Source: Streptomyces sp. NL15-2K (lineage in GTDB: Bacteria > Actinomycetota > Actinomycetes > Streptomycetales > Streptomycetaceae). Taken from it: a stretch of 64,000 nucleotides of DNA. The stretch covers positions 11,593,001-11,657,000 of the forward strand of contig NZ_CP130630.1 of NCBI RefSeq assembly GCF_030551255.1, given 5' to 3'. Each line of letters opens with the position of its first letter. The stretch's first letter is position 1. A program made the position numbers and the translations under genes. Below the pieces are notes generated by a model. That model ran no database searches. It was not told where the DNA came from and saw only the letters and a program-made list of their open reading frames with translations. Below are positions 33,817-42,513 of this stretch, piece by piece.

Positions 33817-34944
33817 ATGCGTCCCTCCCGCTTTCCGGCCCTCCCCAGTTGTCCTGCGCGGCTGCGCCGGCTCCAGGAGCGTCTGTCGCTCCGCAACCGG
33901 CTGGTGCTCTCTCACGTCATGGTGCTCCTCCTGGCCCTGCTGGCCATGGCGGCGATCAGCGCGCTGATCGAGGTGTGGCTCGGGCTTGACGACATCGAGG
34001 GCGACTTGGTCCTGCAGGTCGGCCTCTTGTTCGGAGCAGCCGCGGCTTTCCCGGCGTCCGTCGCCCTGTCCCGGTTTCTGCTGCGTCCGCTCGACCGGGT
34101 GCGCGCCGCCACGCGCCGGCTTGCCGAGGGGCACTACGACGACATCCTCGACCTCCCCAGCGAGCCGGGACTGGCGGCGCTGGTCGAGGACGTGAACAGG
34201 CTGGCGGCAACCCTCGCCGACACCGAACGCCGCCGCGCCCGGCTGATCTCCGAGGTCGCCCACGAAATGCGGACCCCCATCACCATCCTGCGCGGCCAGA
34301 TCGAGGGCATGGCCGACGGCATCTTCGTCCCCGACGACGCGATGTTCGCCTCGCTCGCCGACGACCTTCACCGGCTGCAGCGCCTGGCGGGCGACCTCTC
34401 CAGCCTGTCCCGGTCGGAGGAGGGCGCCTTCGATCTCCACCACAAGCCCACCGACGTGGCCACGGTGGCACGGGCCACCGCCGAGCGGCTGCGCCCCCAG
34501 TACGACGACCAGATGGTGACCCTTGTCGTGCACGCGGACACACCCGTCGTCGCCTTCTGCGACCCGGACCGGATCACCCAGGTCCTGGTGAACCTGCTCG
34601 GCAACGCACTGACCGCATGCGATCCGCACGGTCATGTGGCGCTGTCCGTGCACACCGAACCAACTCCTGTGCACCACGTCGCGGTCCGCGTCATGGACGA
34701 CGGCATCGGCATCGCCGCACACAACCTGGAGCGCATCTTCCACCGCTTCGAACACCTCGAGCATCCCGGCCGACCCGCTGCCGGCGGCAGCGGCATCGGC
34801 CTGACCATCGCCTGGGGCATCGCCCGAGCTCACGGCGGAGACATCACCGCGGAATCCGCCGGGCTGGGCAAGGGAGCAACCTTCAGCTTGCGCCTACCGC
34901 AGGAACCCGCCCCAGGGGGCGACACGCCTCCTGTCTCCCGCTGA
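33817..34944 (+). CDS. sensor histidine kinase with a very short extracytoplasmic loop
   Basis: The 375-residue kinase has membrane helices at about residues 28-55 (LVLSHVMVLLLALLAMAAIS) and 62-88 (LVLQVGLLFGAAAAFPASVA), a HAMP-like linker (RFLLRPLDRVRAATRRLAEG), the H-box EVAHEMRTPITILRGQIEGM, N-box NLLGNALTACDP, and G-boxes MDDGIGI and GGSGIGLTIAWGIARAHGG. Only about 12 residues separate the two helices, so it cannot hold a sensor domain outside the cell. It probably senses within the membrane or through a partner. AGGAAGGA precedes the ATG at 33817. Confidence 0.93.
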   Translation: MRPSRFPALPSCPARLRRLQERLSLRNRLVLSHVMVLLLALLAMAAISALIEVWLGLDDIEGDLVLQVGLLFGAAAAFPASVALSRFLLRPLDRVRAATRRLAEGHYDDILDLPSEPGLAALVEDVNRLAATLADTERRRARLISEVAHEMRTPITILRGQIEGMADGIFVPDDAMFASLADDLHRLQRLAGDLSSLSRSEEGAFDLHHKPTDVATVARATAERLRPQYDDQMVTLVVHADTPVVAFCDPDRITQVLVNLLGNALTACDPHGHVALSVHTEPTPVHHVAVRVMDDGIGIAAHNLERIFHRFEHLEHPGRPAAGGSGIGLTIAWGIARAHGGDITAESAGLGKGATFSLRLPQEPAPGGDTPPVSR

Positions 34945-35140
34945 CTCCATCGGCCCCCCACCCCGCCGTCCCCCACCCCGCCGTCCCGCGGCCCGGCGTC
35001 CGGTTCGCCGCCCAGAGCTCGTACGGATCCGCCGTGCGCTGGCTCCATGCCGCGGCCAGAGCTGCACCATGAGTCAGGTCGGGGGCTGCCCTGGCCGAAA
35101 CACCTGCGGTGACCCCCCTCGTGACCTGCGCGTATCGACA

Positions 35141-35224
35141 GTCGCTGAACCTAGTTGACATCAGTGCAGGTCACGAAGATTGCCTAGTGCCAAGCGGCGA
35201 TCCTGGTCACAACTTTTGTGTGAC
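35141..35224. repeat. 83-bp dispersed repeat, copy 2
   Basis: The segment begins GTCGCTGAACCTAGTTGACA and matches 23552-23634 with about ten differences and one added base. On its right side it joins a truncated acyl-CoA synthetase gene directly. Confidence 0.7.
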
Positions 35225-35405
35225 CAGGCTTCATAGCTGGCGCGACGTTGAGCCGTCCGTCGGGAAACCAGCGGTAGAAGGGCGCGCCCGAGGAGTCCAG
35301 GGCGTGTTGCGGAGTGACGTCCCAGTCGATGGCCTCTGCCGCCCTCAGCCAGAAGCTCTCCGGGTCCTCGGTACTGGCGCGGAAGACATCTTCGTACGTT
35401 CCCAT
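35225..35405 (-). pseudogene. N-terminal fragment of a propionyl/acetyl-CoA synthetase
   Basis: From the ATG at 35405, preceded by AAGGAGT, the frame reads MGTYEDVFRASTEDPESFWL then RAAEAIDWDV and FYRWFPDGRLN, the start of PrpE/AcsA-type acyl-CoA synthetases. Homology ends after about 53 residues, where the sequence enters the 83-bp repeat. More than 550 residues are missing. Confidence 0.75.
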
Positions 35406-35472
35406 CGCGCACTCCTTCGTGGCATCGAGGGACGGTGGTGCGGCTGCGTGCGGAACGGTGTGCAGCTGCTGC

Positions 35473-36383
35473 TCACGCGCCAAGGTGCTTACGGAGCCAC
35501 CGGCCCATCTGCTGGATTGCCTGGTCCACCTCGGGTACGCGCCCCGCGCCCAGGACGAACGAGTGCTGCCCCTCGGGCATCGGGTGGACCTCGGAGGTGA
35601 CCTTGAAGTCCGCGAGTCGGCGGCCGAGCTGGGCGCCGTCGTCGGCGAGGGTCTCGCACTCGCCGTAGTGGACGGTCGTGGGCGGCAGGCCGGTCAGATC
35701 GGCGTTCACGAGGCTGATCTGCGGGTCGGCGAAGTCCACTCCGGGGTCCTGCAGCCAGGCTCCGCGGAAGAGCTCGAGGGTGTTCCTGCTGAGCATCTTG
35801 TCGTTGTCTTCGTTCGCGTCCACCGACGCGTTCTGCATGGTGAGGTCGGTCCACGGCGAGACGCTGACTATCGCGCCGGGGGTGGCCTCACCCTTGGCGA
35901 GCAGACGCAGCGGGAGCATCACCGCGAGGGTTCCGCCGATCGAGTGGCCGGTGCTGCCGATGTTCTGAGGCTGGTAGCCCTGCGAGAGCAGCCAGCGGTA
36001 GGCGGTCTCGGCGTCGTCGAGCTGCGCGGGGTAGGGGTGTTCGGGCGCCAGGCGGAAGTCCACGACGAGGGAGCGGGCTCCTGCCGCCTTCGCGATGTGG
36101 CCGGCGGCCTTGCGGTCGGAGTGCATCGATGCGGTGACGGATCCGCCGAAGTGGAAGTGGAGCAGCGCCCGGTCGGTGTCGGCGTCCTTGGGGATGGCCC
36201 ACAGGGCGGGGACGCCGCCCGCGTCCACCTCGGCGTAGTGACGCCTTCCGGCTCGGTCGATGCCTTGTGGTTCGAGTCGACGATGTCGCGGATGACGGCC
36301 AGGTCGAGGCCGGGTATGGCCGCCTTCGCGCTCACGCTCGCGAGGAACTCCGCGAACTCGTGTGCCTCTGGGCTCAGTCCCAT
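35473..36383 (-). pseudogene. HSL/Aes-family alpha/beta hydrolase with a frameshift near its N-terminus
   Basis: The N-terminal 47 codons (MGLSPEAHEFAEFLASVSAK...) and the remaining body are in different frames, separated by one missing base near 36243. The body is a complete hormone-sensitive-lipase-type fold: LLHFHFGGSVTASM (oxyanion motif), VVDFRLAPEHPYPAQLDDAE, nucleophile STGHSIGGTLA, and the late His in PEGQHSFVLGAGR. A promoter-like repeat with the shared operator lies 82 bp upstream. It is inactive unless the deletion is a sequence error. Confidence 0.75.
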
Positions 36384-36464
36384 GGCGGTGCTCCTTCTCA
36401 GACGGTTGCCGTGCCGGGTTCGCCCGCGACAGCCGGGTCGATGTTCTGGTCATGACGCTATTGG

Positions 36465-36488
36465 CTGAGTATAAGAAAGTAAACTCAG
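36465..36488. promoter_or_regulatory. shared operator-like site A
   Basis: CTGAGTAT-AAGA-AAGTAAACTCAG, a partly palindromic AT-rich site upstream of the HSL-type esterase gene. The same sequence recurs at 41436-41459 and 57279-57302. About 30 bp beside it (GATGT-CTGG-CA-GACGCTA pattern) is also conserved with site B. Confidence 0.75.
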
Positions 36489-36555
36489 ATGACGGTGGCA
36501 ACGTTCGCCGGTCAGGCCATCGGCCGCGTTCACCGCACCGGAAAACCCTTGGCGT

Positions 36556-37530
36556 TCATTCCGGCATCAGTTCGTCGGCCCGTTCGGCGACCTCATGTCG
36601 TAGAGCGCTCCATAGGGCGCGTACAGCGGGGTGCGTCACCGCCTCGCGGCGCACTGCCAGGGTGATGGGGAGCCGGATGTCGATCTCTTCTGCGAGCAGC
36701 CGGCGCAGTTGCGTCCGCTGGGCCAGAAAGGCAGGCAGGACGCCGATGCCGGCCCCCTGCTGGGTGGCTTCCAGCTGGGCGAAGACATTCGTCGAGGAGA
36801 ATGCCGGGGTCATTCCGGGAAGGTGGCGTTCGATGTCGAGGTCGCCGACCTGCAGCATCGACTCGATGTAGAAGATGAGCGGGTGATCGCGCAGCTCGGC
36901 CACCGTCTCCGGTCGGCCGTACGTGGTGAGGTAGTCGTCACAGGCGTAGAGCCCCAGCGTGTAGTCGGTGAGGTGCTCGGTCACCAGGCGGATGCTGGCG
37001 GGAACGCCGATGACGAGAGCGAGATCGAAACCGGACGGGCGCAGGGCGAGCTGCCGTGTCGCGGTGATGAGTTCGACCTGGAGCCGGGGGTGCCGGCGGC
37101 GCACCCGTACGAGGGCGGGCGTGGCGAAGGCGGTGCCGAAGCCGTCGGGCGCGCTGACGCGCACCGTGCCGTGCAGGGACGGCGAGTCCTGCCCCGCCAC
37201 GGTGTCGGCGACGCGGTCGATGGCCTCCTCGATAGCGCGGGCGTCCTCAGAGACGGCTCTTCCGATGTCGGTGAGCGTCCATCCCTCTGTGCCGCGTTCG
37301 ATGAGGCGCAGGCCGAGGCTCTTCTCCAATGCGGCGATACGTCGTGACACGGTGGTGTGGTCCACGCCGAGGGCGTCGGCGGCTGTCACCAGGCGTCCGG
37401 TACGGGACACCGCGAGCAGGTAGCGCAGATCGTCCGCGCGAAGTTTGCGCGGGTCGACGGAGCGATCGACGGAGCGAGGGGAGCCGGCCGGCTGCGGGGT
37501 GGGGTTCTCGTCCGGGGAGTGGGGGTGCAC
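36556..37530 (-). CDS. LysR-family regulator divergent from an iron alcohol dehydrogenase
   Basis: The helix-turn-helix reads RKLRADDLRYLLAVSRTGRL, AADALGVDHTTVSRRIAALE at the start of a LysR protein with the usual effector domain (LHGTVRVSAPDGFGTAFATP, HLTDYTLGLYACDDYLTTYG). Start choice is uncertain: GTG at 37530 gives 324 residues, while a GTG at 37557 would fall inside the inverted repeat in the promoter. It diverges from the dehydrogenase gene with about 130 bp between. Effector unknown. Confidence 0.88.
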   Translation of the reverse strand: MHPHSPDENPTPQPAGSPRSVDRSVDPRKLRADDLRYLLAVSRTGRLVTAADALGVDHTTVSRRIAALEKSLGLRLIERGTEGWTLTDIGRAVSEDARAIEEAIDRVADTVAGQDSPSLHGTVRVSAPDGFGTAFATPALVRVRRRHPRLQVELITATRQLALRPSGFDLALVIGVPASIRLVTEHLTDYTLGLYACDDYLTTYGRPETVAELRDHPLIFYIESMLQVGDLDIERHLPGMTPAFSSTNVFAQLEATQQGAGIGVLPAFLAQRTQLRRLLAEEIDIRLPITLAVRREAVTHPAVRALWSALRHEVAERADELMPE

Positions 37531-37553
37531 GGCCCGACCGTATCTGCATTTCT

Positions 37554-37568
37554 GCACAGTGGGTGTGC
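37554..37568. promoter_or_regulatory. inverted repeat between LysR and alcohol dehydrogenase genes
   Basis: GCACA-GTGGG-TGTGC forms a 5-bp inverted repeat with a 5-bp spacer, of the dyad size bound by LysR proteins, in the divergent promoter region. A further TTTGCACA lies about 20 bp toward the dehydrogenase. Confidence 0.45.
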
Positions 37569-37658
37569 GCCATTGGTGGTTGTTTGCACACGGTGCGGGG
37601 CCGCACAGTCAGGGCAGTGGGCGCGACATGCCCCGCCGTTCTTGCCGAAAGGGCCGCC

Positions 37659-38819
37659 ATGATTGCCAGCCTTTCCCTCCCGCGGACCCTGCGCGTAGGC
37701 GGCGGTGCCGTCGGCGAGCTGGGCGACGTCGGCGCAGGGCTGGGCCTGCGCCGCCCGCTGCTGGTCACGGACGCCTTCCTCGCTGGGACCGGTGCGGCGG
37801 AACGACTGATGGCGACGCTGAGAGATGCCGGATTGCAGCCGCGCCTGTTCGCCGGCACCGTCCCGGATCCGACGACCGACTCGCTCGACGCGGGCCTGAC
37901 CGTGCTGCGGGAACACGGGGCGGACTCGGTGATCGGATTCGGCGGCGGCAGCCCGATGGACACCGCCAAGGCCCTCGGCCTGCTCGGCGTCCAGGGCGGC
38001 CGGATGGGGGACTACAAGGCCCCGCACACCAACCTCGGCCCGGCGCTTCCGTTGATCGCGGTCCCGACGACCGCGGGCAGTGGCTCGGAGGCCACCCAGT
38101 TCACCATCATCACCGACAGCGCCACGGACGAGAAGATGCTCTGTCCGGGGCCGGCGTTCCTGCCGGTCGCCGCCGTCGTCGACTTCGAACTGACTCTGTC
38201 GATGCCGTCCCGGCTGACCGCCGACACCGGCGTCGACGCGCTCACGCATGCCGTCGAGGCGTACGTGAGCCGCAAGGCCAATCCGTTCTCCGACGGCCTC
38301 GCGCTGAACGCGATCCGGACCATCGGCCACCACCTCCGCCGCGTCTACGCCGACGGGGGAGACCGCGAGGCTCGCGAGGCAATGATGCTCGCCGCGACCC
38401 AGGCCGGCATCGCCTTCTCCAACTCCAGCGTGGCACTGGTGCACGGCATGAGCCGCCCGATCGGCGCTCACTTCCACGTCGCCCACGGCCTGTCGAACGC
38501 GATGCTCTTCCCCGCGGTGACCGCGTTCTCCGCGCCCGCCGCCGAGAGCCGGTACGCCGACTGCGCCCGCGCCCTCGGAGCCGCCACCGACGGCGACAGC
38601 AACGCCTTGGCCGCCGATAAGCTCGTGGAGGCGCTCCGAGCCCTGTGCCAGGATCTTGAGGTGCCCACCCCCCAAACCCACGGCATCGCAAAGGACGAGT
38701 GGTTCCGCCTGTCGCCCCTCATGGCCGAGCAGGCGCTCGCGTCCGGATCCCCTGCCAACAACCCCGTCGTACCCACCGTGGACGAGATCCAGGATCTCTA
38801 CGCGCAGATCTACGCCTGA
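37659..38819 (+). CDS. iron-containing alcohol dehydrogenase
   Basis: The 386-residue protein has the NAD-binding GGGSPMDTAKALGLLG, the family segment PLIAVPTTAGSGSEATQFTI, and metal ligands in DALTHAVEAYVS, HGMSRPIGAHFHVAHGLSNA (His cluster). It belongs to the group III iron-activated dehydrogenases (FucO/AdhB/4-hydroxybutyrate dehydrogenase types). ATG at 37659 follows GAAAGG. A HIBYL-CoA hydrolase-like gene follows, and LysR diverges upstream, which suggests a small catabolic unit for a hydroxy acid or alcohol. Substrate not determined. Confidence 0.9.
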   Translation: MIASLSLPRTLRVGGGAVGELGDVGAGLGLRRPLLVTDAFLAGTGAAERLMATLRDAGLQPRLFAGTVPDPTTDSLDAGLTVLREHGADSVIGFGGGSPMDTAKALGLLGVQGGRMGDYKAPHTNLGPALPLIAVPTTAGSGSEATQFTIITDSATDEKMLCPGPAFLPVAAVVDFELTLSMPSRLTADTGVDALTHAVEAYVSRKANPFSDGLALNAIRTIGHHLRRVYADGGDREAREAMMLAATQAGIAFSNSSVALVHGMSRPIGAHFHVAHGLSNAMLFPAVTAFSAPAAESRYADCARALGAATDGDSNALAADKLVEALRALCQDLEVPTPQTHGIAKDEWFRLSPLMAEQALASGSPANNPVVPTVDEIQDLYAQIYA

Positions 38820-38841
38820 CACCCGGCGAGTGAGGAACGTG

Positions 38842-38919
38842 ATGGCCACGACAGCCAGGTCCGCGCGGAGACGAGATGCGGAGACGAGATGCGGAGACGA
38901 AATGACGACCGATGACTGA
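38842..38919 (+). other. possible 25-codon leader frame containing three tandem 13-bp repeats
   Basis: A short frame (ATG 38842, GAGGAA upstream) encodes MATTARSARRRDAETRCGDE and MTTDD, and its stop at 38917-38919 lies inside the start region of the next gene (ATG 38912). Within it GCGGAGACGAGAT is repeated at 38865, 38878 and 38891 (last copy one change). It could couple translation to the hydrolase gene; it could also be chance. Confidence 0.35.
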
Positions 38920-39922
38920 TACCGCTGCCGTCGAGATTCTCGCCGACGTCCACCGGGGCGTCGGCCGCATCGTTTTGAACCGGCCCAAGGCGCTCAACGC
39001 CCTGACGACAGGCATGGTCGTCGCCATCGACCGTGCGCTCGCCGAGTGGGAGCGCATACCGCTGTCCGCAGTGGTGTTCGCCAGTACCGGCACGAAGGCG
39101 TTCTGCGCCGGCGGAGACATCCGCACCATCCGCGAGCAGAGCCTCGCCGGGGATGCCGAGGCCAGTGAGCGGTTCTTCGCGTCCGAGTACCGGCTCAACG
39201 CCCGGATCGCCGAGTATCCCGTGCCGGTCGTGTCGCTCATCGACGGCCTGTGCATGGGCGGCGGTCTCGGTCTGTCCGTCCACGGCAGCTTCCGCGTCGT
39301 CACCGAGGGCGCGGTGCTGGCGATGCCCGAGACCGGGATCGGGTTCTTCCCGGACGTCGGGGCCAGCTACTTCCTGCCGAGGCTGCCCGGCGCGATCGGC
39401 ATGTACCTGGGGCTGACCGGGCAACGGCTCGACGCGGCCGACGCTCTGTACACGGGGCTGGCCACGCACTTCGTCCCCGCCGACGGGGTCGAGGCGGTCG
39501 GGGATGCCCTGGCCGACAGCCCCGGCGAACCGGTGGACGTGGTCCTGAACCGCCTCGCCGGCCGTTCCCCGGTGGCGGGCAGCAGGCTGGCGGAGGTACG
39601 CGGGGACGTGGACTGGGCGTTCGGCGCGCCGGCCCTCGGCGAGATCGAGAAACGCCTGCGCCACCTCGACACCCCATGGGCGGCAGCCGCGTTGGCCGCC
39701 CTGGAGTCCGCCTCGCCGCAGAGCCTGGAGATCACTCACGCCCTGCTTGCCCGGGGCAGGCAGCGCACGTTGCGCGAGTGCCTCAGTGCCGAACTCGCCC
39801 TCACACGCACGACCATCCGCACTCCGGACTTCCTGGAGGGCGTCCGTGCGGCCCTGGTCGACAAGGACCGCAATCCCAACTGGCAACGTGCGTCGCTCGG
39901 CGGACGGACGTTGCCGTCCTGA
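38912..39922 (+). CDS. enoyl-CoA hydratase-related protein, 3-hydroxyisobutyryl-CoA hydrolase type
   Basis: The 336-residue product has the crotonase core RIVLNRPKALNALTTGMVVA, FCAGGDIRTI, and DGLCMGGGLGLSVHGSFRVV plus MPETGIGFFPDVGASYFLPR, where the G-I-G-F-F-PDVG segment is typical of HIBYL-CoA hydrolases. The extended C-terminal helices (PDFLEGVRAALVDKDRNPNW) and the length also fit that group rather than short enoyl-CoA hydratases. It likely hydrolyses a 3-hydroxyacyl-CoA in valine or related degradation; the preceding dehydrogenase could oxidise the product. Start is coupled to the leader frame. Confidence 0.88.
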   Translation: MTDTAAVEILADVHRGVGRIVLNRPKALNALTTGMVVAIDRALAEWERIPLSAVVFASTGTKAFCAGGDIRTIREQSLAGDAEASERFFASEYRLNARIAEYPVPVVSLIDGLCMGGGLGLSVHGSFRVVTEGAVLAMPETGIGFFPDVGASYFLPRLPGAIGMYLGLTGQRLDAADALYTGLATHFVPADGVEAVGDALADSPGEPVDVVLNRLAGRSPVAGSRLAEVRGDVDWAFGAPALGEIEKRLRHLDTPWAAAALAALESASPQSLEITHALLARGRQRTLRECLSAELALTRTTIRTPDFLEGVRAALVDKDRNPNWQRASLGGRTLPS

Positions 39923-40304
39923 GCATGTCTGCCGTGAGCAGGACGTTGCCTCGCCCAAGGGGCTGGTCGTGCAGGAGGGGCGCGCTTCGAGGAGACGGGA
40001 GCGGGGGCCCGCCGACCAGGTTGTTACGGGTGCGGGAGCGGGAGGCGCTCTGACTGAGTCATGCGTCCGTCACACAACGGGTGCGGGGGGTCGACCACGG
40101 CTCGGTGCGGTCGGCGTAGCGCCGCGTGGCGCGCTGTGTCGGGAGCCTTATGGCGTGCGGAGTGCCACCGAGACGCCTACAGCGGCGGCTCTCCGCTGCC
40201 GTACGGCAGCAGCTCTCCGCGACCGTAGTCGCCATGGGATCACCGACGGCGTCGTCGCCCCTCCGGTGACCGTGCCGGAAGGAGTGTCTGTGGCCGGCAC
40301 GGTC
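39923..40304. other. intergenic stretch between convergent genes
   Basis: No gene is seen. CTGCCGTACGGCAG at 40196-40209 is a perfect 14-bp palindrome with no loop, of unknown relevance. No clear bidirectional terminator was found. Confidence 0.35.
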
Positions 40305-41318
40305 TCAGTCGTTGTCGGGCACCATCGAGACCACGACCTTGCCGGCCTTGGTGCGGCCCTGCTCGACGTGCGCCATCGCCTCGAGCGTCTGGTCGAACGG
40401 GAAGGTGCTGTCGATGACCGGGCGGAGCTTCCCGCTGTCGTAGAGGGCGCCGAGTTTGCGCAGCTGGGAGCCGTTGGCCTGCATGAAGAAGAACTGGTAG
40501 CGCACGCCCAGCGCCTTCGCCTGCTTGCGGATCTTGCGACTGAGCGTGTTCATGATCAGGCCCAGGAATGAGGGGGAGCCGAGCTGCTTGGCGAAGCCGG
40601 CGTCCGGTGGGCCGACGACACTGATGGCCAGGCCGCCGGGCTTCAGCACTGTCAGCGACTTCTCGAGGTCCGCTCCGCCCAGGGAGTCCAGCACCAGGTC
40701 GTAGTCGGACAGCACCTTCGAGAAGTCTTCCTTGGTGTAGTCGACGACGACGTCGGCGCCGAGGCTCCTGACCAACTTCTCGGTCTTGGTGTCCGTGGTC
40801 GTCGCCACTGTGGCGCCGAGATGCTTGGCGAGCTGAATGACTGTCGAGCCGAGGCCACCGGCGCCGGCGTGGATGAGCACCTTCTGACCCGGCTTCACGT
40901 GGGTGCGCTCGACGAGAACCTGCCAGGCGGCCAGGGCCACCAATGGCACTGCGGCTGCCTCTTGGAGGGTGAGGGAGGCCGGCTTGGGTGCGACATCGTC
41001 CATGTCGATCGCGATGAACTCCGCGAAGCCGCCGATCCGCAGGTCGCGCGGACGGGCGTAGACCTCGTCGCCGACTTCGAAGCCGTGTACGGCGGAGCCG
41101 ACCCGCGCCACGACGCCGGCCACGTCGTGGCCGAGCACGAACGGAAGCTTGTACTTCAGGAGCTGCTTGAACTCCCCGTTGCGGACCATTTTGTCCAGCG
41201 GGTTGATACTGGCGGCGCTCACTCTGACCAGGACGTCGCGGTCTCCGACGGTGGGCTCAGGTACCTCTGCGGCGCGTGCGCCGTCCTTGCCGTACTTCTC
41301 GACGACGAATGCCTTCAT
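40305..41318 (-). CDS. zinc-independent NADPH:quinone oxidoreductase (MDR family)
   Basis: The 337-residue medium-chain reductase begins MKAFVVEKYGKDGARAAEVP, lacks zinc-binding cysteines, and has SINPLDKMVRNGEF, LGHDVAGVVARVGS, and the NADPH-binding HAGAGGLGSTVIQLAKHLGA. It matches the QOR/zeta-crystallin-like group. AAAGGCGG precedes ATG 41318. The shared operator-like site B lies 118 bp upstream, which suggests control together with the esterase at 35473 and the HxlR gene at 57323. It likely reduces quinones or enones. Confidence 0.9.
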   Translation of the reverse strand: MKAFVVEKYGKDGARAAEVPEPTVGDRDVLVRVSAASINPLDKMVRNGEFKQLLKYKLPFVLGHDVAGVVARVGSAVHGFEVGDEVYARPRDLRIGGFAEFIAIDMDDVAPKPASLTLQEAAAVPLVALAAWQVLVERTHVKPGQKVLIHAGAGGLGSTVIQLAKHLGATVATTTDTKTEKLVRSLGADVVVDYTKEDFSKVLSDYDLVLDSLGGADLEKSLTVLKPGGLAISVVGPPDAGFAKQLGSPSFLGLIMNTLSRKIRKQAKALGVRYQFFFMQANGSQLRKLGALYDSGKLRPVIDSTFPFDQTLEAMAHVEQGRTKAGKVVVSMVPDND

Positions 41319-41435
41319 GTCGGCCGCCTTTCTGCGTGGGTATTCCGGTGGTCGATTCGATTCTTCGCGCAGGTCCCCCTGTGCGCCCGTTTCTTGCGTG
41401 CGGCCGGGTTGATGTGCTGGCCACGACGCTACTTC

Positions 41436-41459
41436 CTGAGTATTAAAAAGTAAACTCAG
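41436..41459. promoter_or_regulatory. shared operator-like site B
   Basis: CTGAGTAT-TAAA-AAGTAAACTCAG, identical to site A except for four central bases. It lies between the divergent quinone oxidoreductase and SDR genes and only 12 bp from the SDR start. Confidence 0.75.
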
Positions 41460-41471
41460 GTTCGCGGCGGG

Positions 41472-42233
41472 GTGACCGCCATCCCGCCGACCCGGAGGGC
41501 CCGACCGAAGCGGCTTGCCGACCGGGGCTACGACCTGATCCTGGTGGCCCGGAACACTGCGCGGCTGGAAACGCTGGCGTCTGACATCCGCGGCCGCACG
41601 GGCCGCGCGGTGGACGTCGTCACCGCCGACCTCACCGATGCGGCGCAGATCTCCGTGGTCGAGGAGCGTCTGCGGACCGACGAGAGCATCGAGGTACTGA
41701 TCAACAATGCCGGCGGTGCGCTGCTCACGCCGCTGGCGGCCTCGGACGCGGCGGCCTACGAGGCGCTGATCAACCTCAATGTGACAGCGCTGACCAGGCT
41801 GACCATCGCGGTCCTGCCGGGTCTGACGGCCCGCGGGCACGGCACCGTCGTGAACATCTCCTCTGCCATGGCTCTCAACATCCTGCCCGTCAGCGCCGTC
41901 TACAGCGGCACCAAGAGCTATGTGCTGACGTTCACCCAGGCCCTGCAGCAGGAACTCGCCGAGAGCCCCGTCACCGTGCAGGCCGTGCTGCCGGGCGCCG
42001 TCCGCACCGAGCTCTGGGACGGCTCAGGCGTCGACCTCGAAGCCCTTCCCGACGAGTCGATCATGAGCGTGGACGACGCCGTCGACGCGGCGCTCGCCGG
42101 CCTCGACGCCGGGGAGCCCGTCACCATCCCGTCCCTGCCCCAGATCAGCGACTGGGAGTCGTTCGAGAAGGCGCGTCAGACGCTCGTCCCGAACCTCTCG
42201 CAGCGGGTCCCAGCCGATCGCTACCGCGGCTGA
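41472..42233 (+). CDS. short-chain dehydrogenase with its Rossmann N-terminus replaced
   Basis: From residue 14 on this is a standard SDR of the YqjQ/DltE type: KRLADRGYDLILVARNTARL, VLINNAGGALLTPLA (NNAG), VVNISSAMALNILP with the catalytic Ser, and VYSGTKSYVLTF with Tyr and Lys. The first 13 residues (VTAIPPTRRARP) stand where a TGxxxGIG cofactor motif belongs. The expected codons for TGASSGIGAVYA are not found in any frame upstream. It may be expressed but defective in NAD(P) binding, or a pseudogene. The start lies 12 bp from operator site B. Confidence 0.7.
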   Translation: MTAIPPTRRARPKRLADRGYDLILVARNTARLETLASDIRGRTGRAVDVVTADLTDAAQISVVEERLRTDESIEVLINNAGGALLTPLAASDAAAYEALINLNVTALTRLTIAVLPGLTARGHGTVVNISSAMALNILPVSAVYSGTKSYVLTFTQALQQELAESPVTVQAVLPGAVRTELWDGSGVDLEALPDESIMSVDDAVDAALAGLDAGEPVTIPSLPQISDWESFEKARQTLVPNLSQRVPADRYRG

Positions 42234-42513
42234 CCGTCGCTCGAACTCCCATGCCGAAGTCCCTTTGTGACAACGGCAAGGCCGATGCCGCACGCGACTG
42301 ATGCGTCCTGCGGCGTGGGGAAGACCGATGCGCTCGGCCTCCTCCTTCCCTCCGCCTGTACGAACAGCCGGGGCCCGGCACTGCACTGCCTTCCACGGTG
42401 GAAGGTGACCGGGCCCGTCCGGCCGGTCACCGCCTACGTGCTACCCGCGGGGCAGGCAGCCCGCCACCCCGCAGCTCTCTCTCGCCCTTACTCACCCTCA
42501 TTTGAGAACATCC

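Noticed and set aside
40196..40209. Perfect palindrome CTGCCGTACGGCAG between convergent genes
   Set aside because: No loop for a terminator and no gene start nearby; a 14-bp GC-rich palindrome can occur by chance in such DNA.
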